Source: Treponema sp. UBA4328 (GTDB lineage Bacteria > Spirochaetota > Spirochaetia > Treponematales > Treponemataceae). From it: a DNA stretch of 8,479 bases. The DNA lies in the NCBI GenBank assembly GCA_002394465.1, contig DGTU01000042.1, positions 1 through 8,479 on the forward strand, in the 5' to 3' direction. Position numbers and translations under genes: made by a program. Below, piece after piece: positions 1-7,243 of this stretch. The notes under the pieces were generated by a model. The model made no database searches. It had not been told where the DNA came from and worked only from the letters and a program-made list of their open reading frames with translations. Numbering within the stretch: position 1 is the stretch's first letter; each line of letters starts with the position of its first letter.

Positions 1-975
1 GTTTTCATGTATCTCGGAAAGGAAAAAGGAAACTATTACGTAATCAGCGCCTTAGGTTCATATTATCCTGACGACAAATACTACGATACAAAGATTGACG
101 CCTGTTCAGTCAATATAAATACCCTCGACGTAAAACGCAAAAGCGGACTTACCTGGCTTGAAGCCCTTGATTACGGCAAGCAGCTTATTGATGAAGGAAG
201 TTTTGCTGATTTTGAAGTCAGATTAAATCCTTCAGACAAATTTGCAGAGTTCTCTAAAATCTCATCCGGAAGTGCCGTACTCTATAAATCTCCTGCTAAA
301 ACAAAAAGAAACATAACGGTTGCGCTCAATGCCGGCCACGGAACTAAAGGCGGACACCTCGTAAAAACCTACAGCCATCCAGATAAAACGCCAAAAATCA
401 CTGCCGGAACAAATCCCCTCGGAAGCATTGAATCAATGGCCATAAGCGACGGAATGGTATTTAACGACGGAACAAGAGAAGCTGCTGCTAATTTACGGGT
501 AACGAAAGAAATCAAGCTTCTCCTGCTTAAAAACGGATTTGACGTGCTTATGCTCAGGGACGGTGATGACGTTCAGCTGGATAATATTGCACGCACCGTA
601 ATTGCAAACAATCATGCAGACATCCATGTTTCAATACATTTTGACAGTGATTCATCAAAAACTGACAAGGGAAGCTTTTACTGTTCAGTTCCTGAAGGAC
701 TTAAATTCCTCAAAAACGTAAAGGCCCATGAGCCGATGAGCACGAAACTCGGAGAAAGCATAATCTCAGAAATAAAAGCTGCAGGCCTTCCCGTGTATGC
801 TTCAGGAAGGCTTGAATCAGACCTTACCCAGACAAGTTACAGTACGATTCCGACAGTCGACATTGAACTCGGAAACCAGTACACCTCCACTTCAAGCGAA
901 AGCCTTGAAAAACGCGCAAAGGCCGTTTCAGACGGAATAATTAAATACTATGAAGACAGACCGCGAAAGAATTGA
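1..975 (+). CDS. N-acetylmuramoyl-L-alanine amidase (amidase_3 type) with upstream NlpC/P60-like remnant, 5'-truncated by the window edge
   Basis: This is a peptidoglycan hydrolase that would cut the bond between MurNAc and L-Ala, acting in the periplasm or on the cell wall. The reading frame is open from base 1, so the start lies outside the window; residues here are numbered from the Met at base 7. The zinc amidase_3 domain covers about residues 102-316. Its expected ligands are visible: H111 in NAGHG, E158 in TREAA, H211 in SIHFD, and the catalytic glutamate E287 in DIELGN. A segment of about 45 residues separates H111 from E158. The first ~65 residues (MYLGKEKGNYYVI..., ...GLTWLEALDYG) resemble the end of an NlpC/P60 peptidase module just after its catalytic His, which suggests a two-enzyme protein; this part is inferred from pattern memory. 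A signal peptide cannot be judged. The 3' end overlaps the next gene by 26 bases. Confidence 0.88.
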   Translation, partial: VFMYLGKEKGNYYVISALGSYYPDDKYYDTKIDACSVNINTLDVKRKSGLTWLEALDYGKQLIDEGSFADFEVRLNPSDKFAEFSKISSGSAVLYKSPAKTKRNITVALNAGHGTKGGHLVKTYSHPDKTPKITAGTNPLGSIESMAISDGMVFNDGTREAAANLRVTKEIKLLLLKNGFDVLMLRDGDDVQLDNIARTVIANNHADIHVSIHFDSDSSKTDKGSFYCSVPEGLKFLKNVKAHEPMSTKLGESIISEIKAAGLPVYASGRLESDLTQTSYSTIPTVDIELGNQYTSTSSESLEKRAKAVSDGIIKYYEDRPRKN

Positions 976-1702
976 TGAGCTTCATGTTAAGGGATTGAAA
1001 ATCGTACAGGATCCTTCCTGTTTCTGCTATGGAACGGATGCAGTCCTCCTGGCAGATTTTGCTACACGAAACCTCAATGGAGACGTTAAAATCATTGATT
1101 TCTGTACGGGGAACGCAATTATTCCGATTCTGATGAAAAACCGCGAAGGAAAACTCCCCTTTAAGGCTTCTTACACTGCACTTGAACTTCAGGACAGGCC
1201 TTTTGAACTTGCATTAAAATCAGTCGGACTTAACGGCATGAATCAGAATATAAAAGTCCTTCAGGGCGACATACGCGAGGCTCAGAACATGTTCCCAGCA
1301 GAAAGTTTTGACGCCGTAACCTGTAATCCTCCATACATGAAAACGTCAGACGGCAGGCAGAGTTCAAACATCGAAAAAATGACGGCCCGGCAGGAACTTA
1401 AATGCACGCTGGAAGACGTATTCCGCGCTTCATCTCATGTCCTTAAAGACGGCGGAGACTTTTTTATGATTCACAGGCCTTCCCGCATCAAAGACATTTA
1501 TGCAACGGCAGCTGAGTACCCTTTTTCTCTTATTCAGGAGAGATTTGTTAAGCCTTCCCCTTCAAAAGAAGCTTCAATGGTACTTCTTCATTACCGGAAA
1601 GCCACAGCAGAACAGGATTCAAAAATTACACGTGAGCCGCTTATAATCCGCGATGATGAGGGAAACTATACTGAAGAACTTAAGGAAATCTACAGTTTCT
1701 GA
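950..1702 (+). CDS. tRNA1(Val) A37 N6-methyltransferase family protein (TrmN6/YfiC-like, COG4123)
   Basis: A 250-residue class I SAM-dependent methyltransferase of the family whose E. coli member N6-methylates adenine 37 of tRNA-Val; acts in the cytoplasm. The N-terminus (ERIDELHVKGLKIVQ, then FCYGTDAVLLADF at about 25-37) is the usual opening of this family, which supports the ATG at 950. SAM-binding motif I is IIDFCTGNAIIPI (48-60), the acidic motif II is at E79 in ALELQ, and the catalytic NPPY motif of N6-adenine methyltransferases is residues 126-129. Length is normal for the family. It starts inside the amidase gene (26-base overlap) with only a weak purine stretch upstream, so it is probably translated from the same mRNA. 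Its 3' end overlaps the convergent methyltransferase gene by 13 bases. The family assignment is firm; the exact tRNA substrate in this organism is not shown. Confidence 0.88.
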   Translation: MKTDRERIDELHVKGLKIVQDPSCFCYGTDAVLLADFATRNLNGDVKIIDFCTGNAIIPILMKNREGKLPFKASYTALELQDRPFELALKSVGLNGMNQNIKVLQGDIREAQNMFPAESFDAVTCNPPYMKTSDGRQSSNIEKMTARQELKCTLEDVFRASSHVLKDGGDFFMIHRPSRIKDIYATAAEYPFSLIQERFVKPSPSKEASMVLLHYRKATAEQDSKITREPLIIRDDEGNYTEELKEIYSF

Positions 1703-2472
1703 AGGATGTCTACAGTGTGGCTGCTTGCACCAAGAAGATCCGGTCTTTCACACACAGCAAGCTGATATTTTACGAACAGTTCAAACTCTTCTTCATCAAG
1801 ACTGTTGAGTTCACGGCGCATATAGTCTGCCGCTCCGTCCGGGGCAATCGTTTTGATGCGCTTAAGGCCGGCAAGTTCATTGAGTTCAGTCATGTCTTCA
1901 AGCCTTGTATAACAGTAAAGGTTTTTTTCCTCACTCGTAATGGTATGAAAATCCTGAGTCAGACTTGCAAGTGATTCCTTAATCTTTTTTTTCTTAAAGC
2001 AGTACGAAATTATTGCATAGTCGTTCATAACATACGCAGCGAATATAAAGCCGTTTTTCTTAGTAATTCTTTTCGCTTCAGTAAGGGCCTTGAGGCGGTC
2101 TTCTTTTGTATGAAGATGATACATCGGACCGAAGAGAATCGTAATGTCAAAGCTTTCGTCATCAAGGAAACTGAGGTTTCTCGCATCCCCCGGCCAGCAT
2201 TTTACCTTTTCATGCCGTCCTTCAAGGATTTTAAGGTTATGTTCGACTAGTTCAACTGCCGTAACGTCAAAGCCTTTGCGTGAAAGTGCAACGGAATACC
2301 TGCCCGTTCCGGCCCCGATATCTGCAATTTTTATTTCGTTATTTGAACGTGAGAACTGGCCGGCAAAATCAAGGATGTATTTCATCGATACCCTGAATTC
2401 TACCTGCCCGTGACGGGTCGTAAGCCTGTGGTCTTCCTTGAATTTATTATAGTATTTTTCAAGCTGTGTCAT
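1690..2472 (-). CDS. Class I SAM-dependent methyltransferase, substrate unknown
   Basis: A 260-residue soluble methyltransferase. SAM-binding motif I is IADIGAGTGRYS (49-60), followed by an acidic residue at the end of strand 2 (E74 in AVELV), a GDA motif at 95-97 and the strand-4 sequence FDITILFGPMYHL (108-120). There is no NPPY motif, so it is not an N6-adenine enzyme of the neighbour's type. The N-terminal YYNKFKEDHRL...RHGQVEFR stretch is, from memory, common in small uncharacterised methyltransferases of anaerobes. It is the last gene of a three-gene operon: its ATG overlaps the TGA of the nucleotidylyltransferase (ATGA at 2469-2472), so translation is probably coupled. That position hints at methylation of a sugar or another small molecule made by the two upstream enzymes, but nothing in the protein proves it. 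Its tail overlaps the opposing trmN6-like gene. Confidence 0.85.
   Translation of the reverse strand: MTQLEKYYNKFKEDHRLTTRHGQVEFRVSMKYILDFAGQFSRSNNEIKIADIGAGTGRYSVALSRKGFDVTAVELVEHNLKILEGRHEKVKCWPGDARNLSFLDDESFDITILFGPMYHLHTKEDRLKALTEAKRITKKNGFIFAAYVMNDYAIISYCFKKKKIKESLASLTQDFHTITSEEKNLYCYTRLEDMTELNELAGLKRIKTIAPDGAADYMRRELNSLDEEEFELFVKYQLAVCERPDLLGASSHTVDILQKL
2469..2472 (-). other. ATGA stop/start overlap, nucleotidylyltransferase to methyltransferase
   Basis: This is the second ATGA junction of the same operon. The TGA of the nucleotidylyltransferase overlaps the ATG of the methyltransferase, and only a weak GCAGA lies just upstream, so translation is probably coupled. The identical style of junction supports the three genes being one functional unit. 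Confidence 0.85.
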
Positions 2473-3221
2473 TCTGCAAACAGTTTCTGAGCTTCCTCGT
2501 AGCTTTTTAAGTCACCGATATCATGCCTTGAACCGCTCATAAGCCATGCGTGAACGTCACGTACGGAACAGAACCAGGCAATAAAATCCCCCGGCGCATC
2601 AGTTCCGCATTCAATATGCCCGTCAGCATCAGGCGTACAGGCTTTTGTTATATACGGAAGGTCCTGCCTTGTATAAATATAAAACGGAGGAACGGCCCAG
2701 TTTGAAGCGGGTTCAGCCGGTTTTTCCTGCATTCTTATGACTTTATCATTTTCATCTATGACTGCAACGCCCGTTTTCTGCAGTTTTGCCTTTTCACCTT
2801 CAAAATGGCGCATGATGCAGGCTGTTTTCTTGACGTCCTGATACGAAACAAATTCTTTAAGTGAAAAATCAAGGAGATTGTCACCTGCAAGAACAAGGAT
2901 TTCTTCATCAATACCGCATTTTTCAATTGCAAAAAGAATGTCCTTTACGGCACCAAGGCGGTTTTCATTTTCCGTTGAACCGTCATCAAGAACGGTAACC
3001 TTTTTGCTGAATGAACGGGAATTCTTCCAGTTCACAAAGTGCTCAAAAAATTTATGATTTGAAATGACGATGTGCTCGTTTATCTGTCCGATTCCGTCGA
3101 TGTCATTTATGAGGCGGTCAAGGATTGAAAGGTTTCCAACTTTTAGAAGAGGTTTAGGAAAATCTTTAGTCAGCGGATAAAGGCGTGTCGCATAGCCTGC
3201 TGCAAGAATTATTGATTTCAT
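2469..3221 (-). CDS. Sugar-phosphate nucleotidylyltransferase (NTP_transferase family)
   Basis: A 250-residue enzyme of the RmlA/GalU/LicC superfamily, which joins an NTP and a sugar- or alcohol-phosphate to give an NDP-sugar and pyrophosphate in the cytoplasm. The nucleotide-binding signature AAGYATRLYPLT followed by FPKPLL occupies residues 7-25. LAGDN (111-115) carries the first metal-binding Asp (D114). EKP (166-168) is the sugar-phosphate-binding lysine motif, and HDIGDLKSYEEA (233-244) carries the second metal Asp (D234). It lacks the extra C-terminal modules of GlmU and is somewhat shorter than RmlA. The base and sugar used cannot be read from the sequence. It lies between a GHMP sugar-1-kinase and a methyltransferase, with ATGA overlaps at both ends (3218-3221 and 2469-2472). 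This makes the kinase product, a sugar-1-phosphate, its likely substrate. Confidence 0.88.
   Translation of the reverse strand: MKSIILAAGYATRLYPLTKDFPKPLLKVGNLSILDRLINDIDGIGQINEHIVISNHKFFEHFVNWKNSRSFSKKVTVLDDGSTENENRLGAVKDILFAIEKCGIDEEILVLAGDNLLDFSLKEFVSYQDVKKTACIMRHFEGEKAKLQKTGVAVIDENDKVIRMQEKPAEPASNWAVPPFYIYTRQDLPYITKACTPDADGHIECGTDAPGDFIAWFCSVRDVHAWLMSGSRHDIGDLKSYEEAQKLFAE
3218..3221 (-). other. ATGA stop/start overlap, kinase to nucleotidylyltransferase
   Basis: The TGA of the kinase gene and the ATG of the nucleotidylyltransferase gene share bases (ATGA on the minus strand). This arrangement favours termination-reinitiation coupling and balanced output of the two enzymes. The upstream purine stretch (GGACGG, about ten bases before the ATG) is only a weak ribosome-binding site. 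Confidence 0.85.
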
Positions 3222-4408
3222 ACGCCGATACCGTCCGCAGTCTTACAGAATACAATGTTGAACGAATCTTTCAGTGCCGGAAATTTTGCAAGATATTCTT
3301 TCTTCACTTTTTCTGCAATTTTATCCCTGAACTGAGGGTTTATAATCGCCATAGCGCATCCGTTGAATCCGGCACCGCTGAACCTTCCGCCGTAAACGCC
3401 TTCTGTAGTTTCAAGAATTTCATGAAGGGCTTTAAGTTCGGGGCTTCCGGTTTCATATTTTTCAATTGAGGAACGGCCGCTTTCAAAAATCAGTTTTCCG
3501 AATTCTGTTAAATCTCCATTCTGAAATGCATTAATGCCTTTCTTTACGCGTTCATTTTCACCGTAAAAATGCTCGGCACGCTTTGCCCAGGTATGAGGAA
3601 GCATTTTTTTGTACTGGCGGTAAATTCCTGCAGGAACGTCCCTGAGATATGAATCACAGAACTTTCCGTATTCAAGTTTTGCAAAATCCTTGAGGGCATA
3701 ACTTGCAGCCTTGCATTCATCAACACGTGTATTATAGGCTGAACCTGCAAGCCGGCGTTCGACACCGGAGAAAATAACTGCTATCTCAAATTCAGGCATA
3801 TTCTTTGAAAACGGAATAAGCTTTGTTGAATCCGTCTTTGTATCAAGGAAAAGCAGGTGATTTTTCTTGCAGTAAACTTCGCAGCTCTGGTCGAGCTTAC
3901 CGACATTGACTCCGATGTAATTTCTTTCAACGTCAATCGCAAGGTTTATAAGTTCAGGACTGGCAAGATTGATTCCGTTAATCTTCGAAAAAACCTTAAT
4001 GTAGGTCAGGATTACGCTTGCAGAAGAAGAAAGGCCTCCGCCAAGTACGTCACCCTTGAGAACTCCCTTAAGACCTTTTGTTATGGTGTATGATTTTTTT
4101 AACGTTTTTATGGCACCAAAGAGGTAATCGGCCCATGTATACTGTCTTTCCCATTCATCATCAATGTGACCGATTGCATCTCCGTCAAAATTATCTGAAT
4201 AAACTTCAATTTCACCGTCTTCCGTAACGAAATAATCAAACCTTGTACCGATATCAAGTGCAAATCCCGTAACAAGACCGAGCTGATGATCAACGTGTGC
4301 CCCGAGAGGACAGATCCTGTACGGACAGAAGGAATTCAATACTTCAACTTCTTCCCCTGAGGCATTTTTTTTGTTTCTGATAATGGATTCTACAGTTTCC
4401 TTAGACAT
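3218..4408 (-). CDS. GHMP sugar-1-kinase, galactokinase family with galacturonokinase-like substrate motif
   Basis: A 396-residue cytoplasmic ATP-dependent kinase that would phosphorylate the anomeric carbon of a sugar. All three GHMP motifs are present: the sugar-binding motif YRICPLGAHVDHQ (30-42), the ATP loop LGGGLSSSAS (122-131) and the C-terminal GGRFSGAGFNGCAMAI (340-355). The catalytic Asp is D173 in GKLDQ, and YNTRVDEC (225-232) is also a galactokinase-family hallmark. Aligned with the classical GRVNLIGEHTDY motif, R31, H38 and D40 are kept, but Glu is Ala37 and Tyr is His41. That Glu contacts the C6 hydroxyl of galactose, and the variant matches plant galacturonokinase as I remember it. 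The true substrate may therefore be galacturonate or another C6-altered sugar, so I give no galK symbol. An in-frame TAG lies just upstream of ATG 4408, which fixes the start. It heads the operon and has its own -10 box six bases before the ATG. Confidence 0.85.
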   Translation of the reverse strand: MSKETVESIIRNKKNASGEEVEVLNSFCPYRICPLGAHVDHQLGLVTGFALDIGTRFDYFVTEDGEIEVYSDNFDGDAIGHIDDEWERQYTWADYLFGAIKTLKKSYTITKGLKGVLKGDVLGGGLSSSASVILTYIKVFSKINGINLASPELINLAIDVERNYIGVNVGKLDQSCEVYCKKNHLLFLDTKTDSTKLIPFSKNMPEFEIAVIFSGVERRLAGSAYNTRVDECKAASYALKDFAKLEYGKFCDSYLRDVPAGIYRQYKKMLPHTWAKRAEHFYGENERVKKGINAFQNGDLTEFGKLIFESGRSSIEKYETGSPELKALHEILETTEGVYGGRFSGAGFNGCAMAIINPQFRDKIAEKVKKEYLAKFPALKDSFNIVFCKTADGIGV

Positions 4409-4414
4409 ACTCTG

Positions 4415-4423
4415 ATTATAACA
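4415..4423 (-). promoter_or_regulatory. Extended -10 promoter of the kinase operon
   Basis: Read on the minus strand, the sequence is TGTTATAATCAGAGTATG: a perfect extended -10 element (TG-N-TATAAT) with only six bases between it and the kinase start codon. No convincing -35 hexamer is seen 16-18 bases upstream (TTCATT at best), which is tolerable for an extended -10 promoter. Transcription would begin at or within a base or two of the A of the ATG, and no Shine-Dalgarno sequence is present. A read-through transcript from the upstream YidC-like gene, 40 bases away, is the alternative source of message. No hairpin terminator is seen in 4409-4448. Confidence 0.6.
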
Positions 4424-4448
4424 CTAAAAAACACAGGAATGAAATATG

Positions 4449-7160
4449 CTATTCAAGCCTGCGCCAGTTTTTAGCATCAAAAATATTATCCTTAACAGCC
4501 CATCCGTTTTTCTTTTTGAGGTCGAATGTCTTATTGTCATATATTTTTGTCGGACTCGTAGTTTCCGCATAATGAACATGAACTTCACCGTCTTTTTCCT
4601 GAACAAGTTTCTTACCGGTAAACGGATTAACGTCAGAAAGTCCAAGACCTTCTTTTGCAAGAAACAGGGTATCAGCATTCATCATGAAGTCGCCGTTTAC
4701 ATTCATCTGACCGTGCTGATTAAAATCCTTGAACATCAGCAGAGCAGCAAAGAAAGCCGGAGCCTCGTAATCTTTAAAATCCTTATATTCTTCGAGATGG
4801 ATTCCCCTTCCATGATCAGAAACAATTATAATGCGCGTATTGTCATAGGCATTGTTTTCCTTAAGGAAATCAAGCCACCTGCCGACTGCACGTATACAGA
4901 GGGCATTTACCCTGTAGTGAACGAGGTCCTTTGAATCCTTAAAATCATAGAAAGGCTTAATTTCTCCTTCCCTTATCAGAAGCTGGTCATCTGCTCCCCA
5001 GTCAGGCCTGTCTGAATCAGGGTGTGTCGCGTCGTTTTCGATAAAGAAAAAGCTGTCTGTGTCACTGTTAAATTCAGTAAGTTCATTAAAAAAATAAAGT
5101 GAAGCATAGTTATGTTCAAAGCTCGTTTCGTTAATTGCATCCTTTACGATATTATAAAAATACTGCCGGAGTTTAGGATAAAGCACCTGAATGAGGCAGA
5201 AGTTTCTTGCCTGCTTGCGGCAGATTTTATCAGCTTCCCTTCCTGCAGAATTAATTGCTTCAAGATATTTTGAGTCATATCTTCCGGCAAGTTCCGATAC
5301 CTTTATCCCTGGGTATTTTTTGAATGCGCTTAAATCAGTTTTCTCAGAATAATTAGGAAGCGGCGGATCAGTAACCGTTACGTTCCAACCGGCGTCGAGA
5401 AAGAGTTTTGGCATAACAAGAGTTGCTTCATTGTGCTTGTCACGCAGAAGTTCATCCGGACGTTCATTGATTTTTTCCGGAGAATACTCATAGCCGCCTG
5501 TCATCGCAGGAGCACCTACAGTCGTAAAATTTCCGAAGCTTAATGAATTTTTATACCAGGTAAATCCGTCATAAGATTTCTTAAGTTCAGGCCAGTGTTC
5601 CATGAACCTCGGAATAAAGCTGCTGATTCCCCTGTCAAGGAAAATTACTACGACATTCTTTTTTCCTGAATCCGCACGGGCAAGATTAAATACCGGAGTC
5701 ATATCCTTCTGCTTTCCTGCATTTTTTGCAGCAAGAAGGTTTTCCTTATTGTCATTCCATTTGGAAATAATGAAGTCAGATTTATATATACCGAGGGCAG
5801 CTTCTGCAATGCACACGCTGAAAAGGACTGAAAGCACGAGACTGCGGAATTTTCTGAACTTAAGCAGGATAAAAATAACACCGGCTGCTGCCATAACGAG
5901 AAGCGGCGGAACTATATAGAAAAATCCCTTGTTGTCAAAAATTACGCGGGACTCGAATGCGAAAGACTGGGAAATGTTTCCGTAATCATAGTCAAATACG
6001 TATACGTTAAATACGGCGCAGATGAACAGAACGAAAAAAATCAGGCTCAGGAAAAATTTTGTCCTTTTACCGAACATTTTGTATATGACTGCCGGCCAGA
6101 CAAAAAGAAGCCCTGCAAAAAAAGTAAATGTTGAAATAACGTAACTGAAAGGACTGTCAGTTTCTCCGAGGCATGAAAATTCAATCGGACTGGTTGCAAT
6201 TACGCTTGAAGGAAGCACAAAGCCGGTAAAAAGAACAAGCGCCGCCGCAGAAACAAAAAATACAGGTGCATAAATATCTTTTGCTGCCAGTTCGTCAATC
6301 TTTCTGGTAAAAGACTGATACTGAGAATAAAAACGGGTACGCACCAGAATCGGAACCAGAATAAACAGCGCCATTATAATCCATACGATGACGACATTTA
6401 TTGTTGAAACCCTTTTCTGAAGCGAAATTGCTGCACACAGAACAAAAAGCAGGAAGGCGAAAATTCCGTATACGACCTTAGAACCGTAGCCTGATTTCTG
6501 GAACATATTCTTAAAGAGTGAAAAAATGTTGTTGCAGATCCAGTAAATTACAAGTCCGCTCGGAGATTCATACAGAAGTACAAGGAAGGCAAGGGAAAGC
6601 CCGTACAGCTGAATGAGTTCCTTTCGCGGTGCCCCGCGGGAATATATCATCGATGAAACGACGTTTATCAGTGTCATCGTTATCGGAAGAATGTTTATGA
6701 ACACAGGTCCCAGCTTAAACAGATGATCAGGAGCACCAAGATTAAGCGTCATGAAACCAAGATTGAGGTTCGACGACTGAAGGATTTCGTTATGAGAAAG
6801 GTAATGATATGCAGCGATGAAAAAAGGAATTTCAATGAGAATTGACAGGGAACTTCTCAGTGAATAGAAGGGATGATAATGATTCTGACGGTACATTGTC
6901 TGCATCATCATAAAGCGTTCATCACCTTTAAAGGCTTTCTTAATCCTGTCAGCCTGTTTCTGCAGCTTTAACTGAAGCTCACGTTCTTTATCCTTGATTG
7001 CATCTGCAACATTATAAAGCGGAAGAGCCAGAAAATTTATTATGAGGCTTACGCCGACAACTGCACCAAGAACGCCCAGAAAAGGCATTTTATCCCTTAC
7101 AAAAAGGAAAGACCATTCAACGACGGTCTCAATGGGACTGATAATCAAATCGTATAACAT
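4449..7160 (-). CDS. YidC/Oxa1-like membrane protein fused to an LTA-synthase/sulfatase-like hydrolase or transferase domain
   Basis: A 903-residue two-part envelope protein. Residues 1-220 follow the YidC/Oxa1 core: first helix about 25-48 ending in ALPLYN, a charged helical hairpin (about 55-100, RIKKAFKGDERFMMM...QNHYHP), IEIPFFIAAYHYL (109-121), INILPITMTLINVV (155-168) and the last-helix signature PSGLVIYWICNN (200-211). The large periplasmic P1 domain of Gram-negative YidC is absent. The groove arginine five residues before the PL of the first helix is replaced by N42. About seven more hydrophobic segments follow (roughly 229-458). From about 500 on there is an alkaline-phosphatase-superfamily domain: NVVVIFLDR (metal D509), NFTTVGAPAMTGG (candidate nucleophile T546 or T547), ENDATHP (H713) and IIIVSDHG (metal ligands D782, H783), an order matching LtaS. 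Transfer or hydrolysis of a lipid-linked phosphate group outside the membrane is inferred. An in-frame TAA upstream fixes the start. Confidence 0.82.
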   Translation of the reverse strand: MLYDLIISPIETVVEWSFLFVRDKMPFLGVLGAVVGVSLIINFLALPLYNVADAIKDKERELQLKLQKQADRIKKAFKGDERFMMMQTMYRQNHYHPFYSLRSSLSILIEIPFFIAAYHYLSHNEILQSSNLNLGFMTLNLGAPDHLFKLGPVFINILPITMTLINVVSSMIYSRGAPRKELIQLYGLSLAFLVLLYESPSGLVIYWICNNIFSLFKNMFQKSGYGSKVVYGIFAFLLFVLCAAISLQKRVSTINVVIVWIIMALFILVPILVRTRFYSQYQSFTRKIDELAAKDIYAPVFFVSAAALVLFTGFVLPSSVIATSPIEFSCLGETDSPFSYVISTFTFFAGLLFVWPAVIYKMFGKRTKFFLSLIFFVLFICAVFNVYVFDYDYGNISQSFAFESRVIFDNKGFFYIVPPLLVMAAAGVIFILLKFRKFRSLVLSVLFSVCIAEAALGIYKSDFIISKWNDNKENLLAAKNAGKQKDMTPVFNLARADSGKKNVVVIFLDRGISSFIPRFMEHWPELKKSYDGFTWYKNSLSFGNFTTVGAPAMTGGYEYSPEKINERPDELLRDKHNEATLVMPKLFLDAGWNVTVTDPPLPNYSEKTDLSAFKKYPGIKVSELAGRYDSKYLEAINSAGREADKICRKQARNFCLIQVLYPKLRQYFYNIVKDAINETSFEHNYASLYFFNELTEFNSDTDSFFFIENDATHPDSDRPDWGADDQLLIREGEIKPFYDFKDSKDLVHYRVNALCIRAVGRWLDFLKENNAYDNTRIIIVSDHGRGIHLEEYKDFKDYEAPAFFAALLMFKDFNQHGQMNVNGDFMMNADTLFLAKEGLGLSDVNPFTGKKLVQEKDGEVHVHYAETTSPTKIYDNKTFDLKKKNGWAVKDNIFDAKNWRRLE

Positions 7161-7168
7161 AACACTAT

Positions 7169-7177
7169 ATTATATCA
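7169..7177 (-). promoter_or_regulatory. Extended -10 promoter of the YidC-hydrolase fusion gene
   Basis: On the minus strand the gene is preceded by TGATATAATATAGTGTTATG: a perfect extended -10 (TG-N-TATAAT at 7169-7177), then eight bases, then the start codon. No good -35 is visible at the standard distance. Predicted transcription start is within one or two bases of the ATG, and the eight-base stretch has no Shine-Dalgarno sequence, so the mRNA is expected to be leaderless or nearly so. Confidence 0.6.
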
Positions 7178-7214
7178 AAAAATGCTTTCGCTGAAACTAG
7201 AATTTTGTATTTCG

Positions 7215-7243
7215 TTGCACTAATCGTCAAAAAACTTTATTAT
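7215..7243 (+). promoter_or_regulatory. Sigma-70-type promoter of the second YidC-like gene
   Basis: A -35-like TTGCAC (7215-7220) is followed by a 17-base spacer and a -10 TATTAT (7238-7243). The start codon at 7252 comes eight bases after the -10, the same distance as in the divergent paralogue. There is no Shine-Dalgarno sequence in 7244-7251. The two promoters sit back to back in the 91-base divergent region 7161-7251, with -10 boxes about 63 bases apart, close enough for shared control. No strong operator palindrome was found there. Confidence 0.55.

Noticed and set aside
1689..1716. Direct repeat TCTACAGT at 1689-1696 and 1709-1716 near the convergent stops
   Set aside because: Only eight bases, in coding sequence of the methyltransferase tail, with no hairpin potential; chance is the simplest explanation.
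4409..4448. T-rich stretch between the fusion gene stop and the kinase start as a possible terminator
   Set aside because: No stable stem precedes the T-run on the minus strand; the stretch is better explained as the promoter region of the kinase operon.
4446..4934. 162-codon open frame on the + strand
   Set aside because: It lies antisense to the catalytic domain of the fusion gene, its translation shows no recognisable motif, and the opposite frame has a full set of conserved residues.
5602..5919. 105-codon + strand frame, and similar short frames at 1717-1974, 2144-2413, 3185-3469, 3857-4093 and 8169-8420
   Set aside because: All are shadows of well-supported genes (antisense, or another frame of the same strand) with no family resemblance and no start signals.
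7186..7196. Small inverted repeat TTTC-GCT-GAAA in the divergent promoter region, and a loose TTTCG direct repeat at 7186 and 7210
   Set aside because: Arms are only four or five bases and do not extend; too weak to call an operator.
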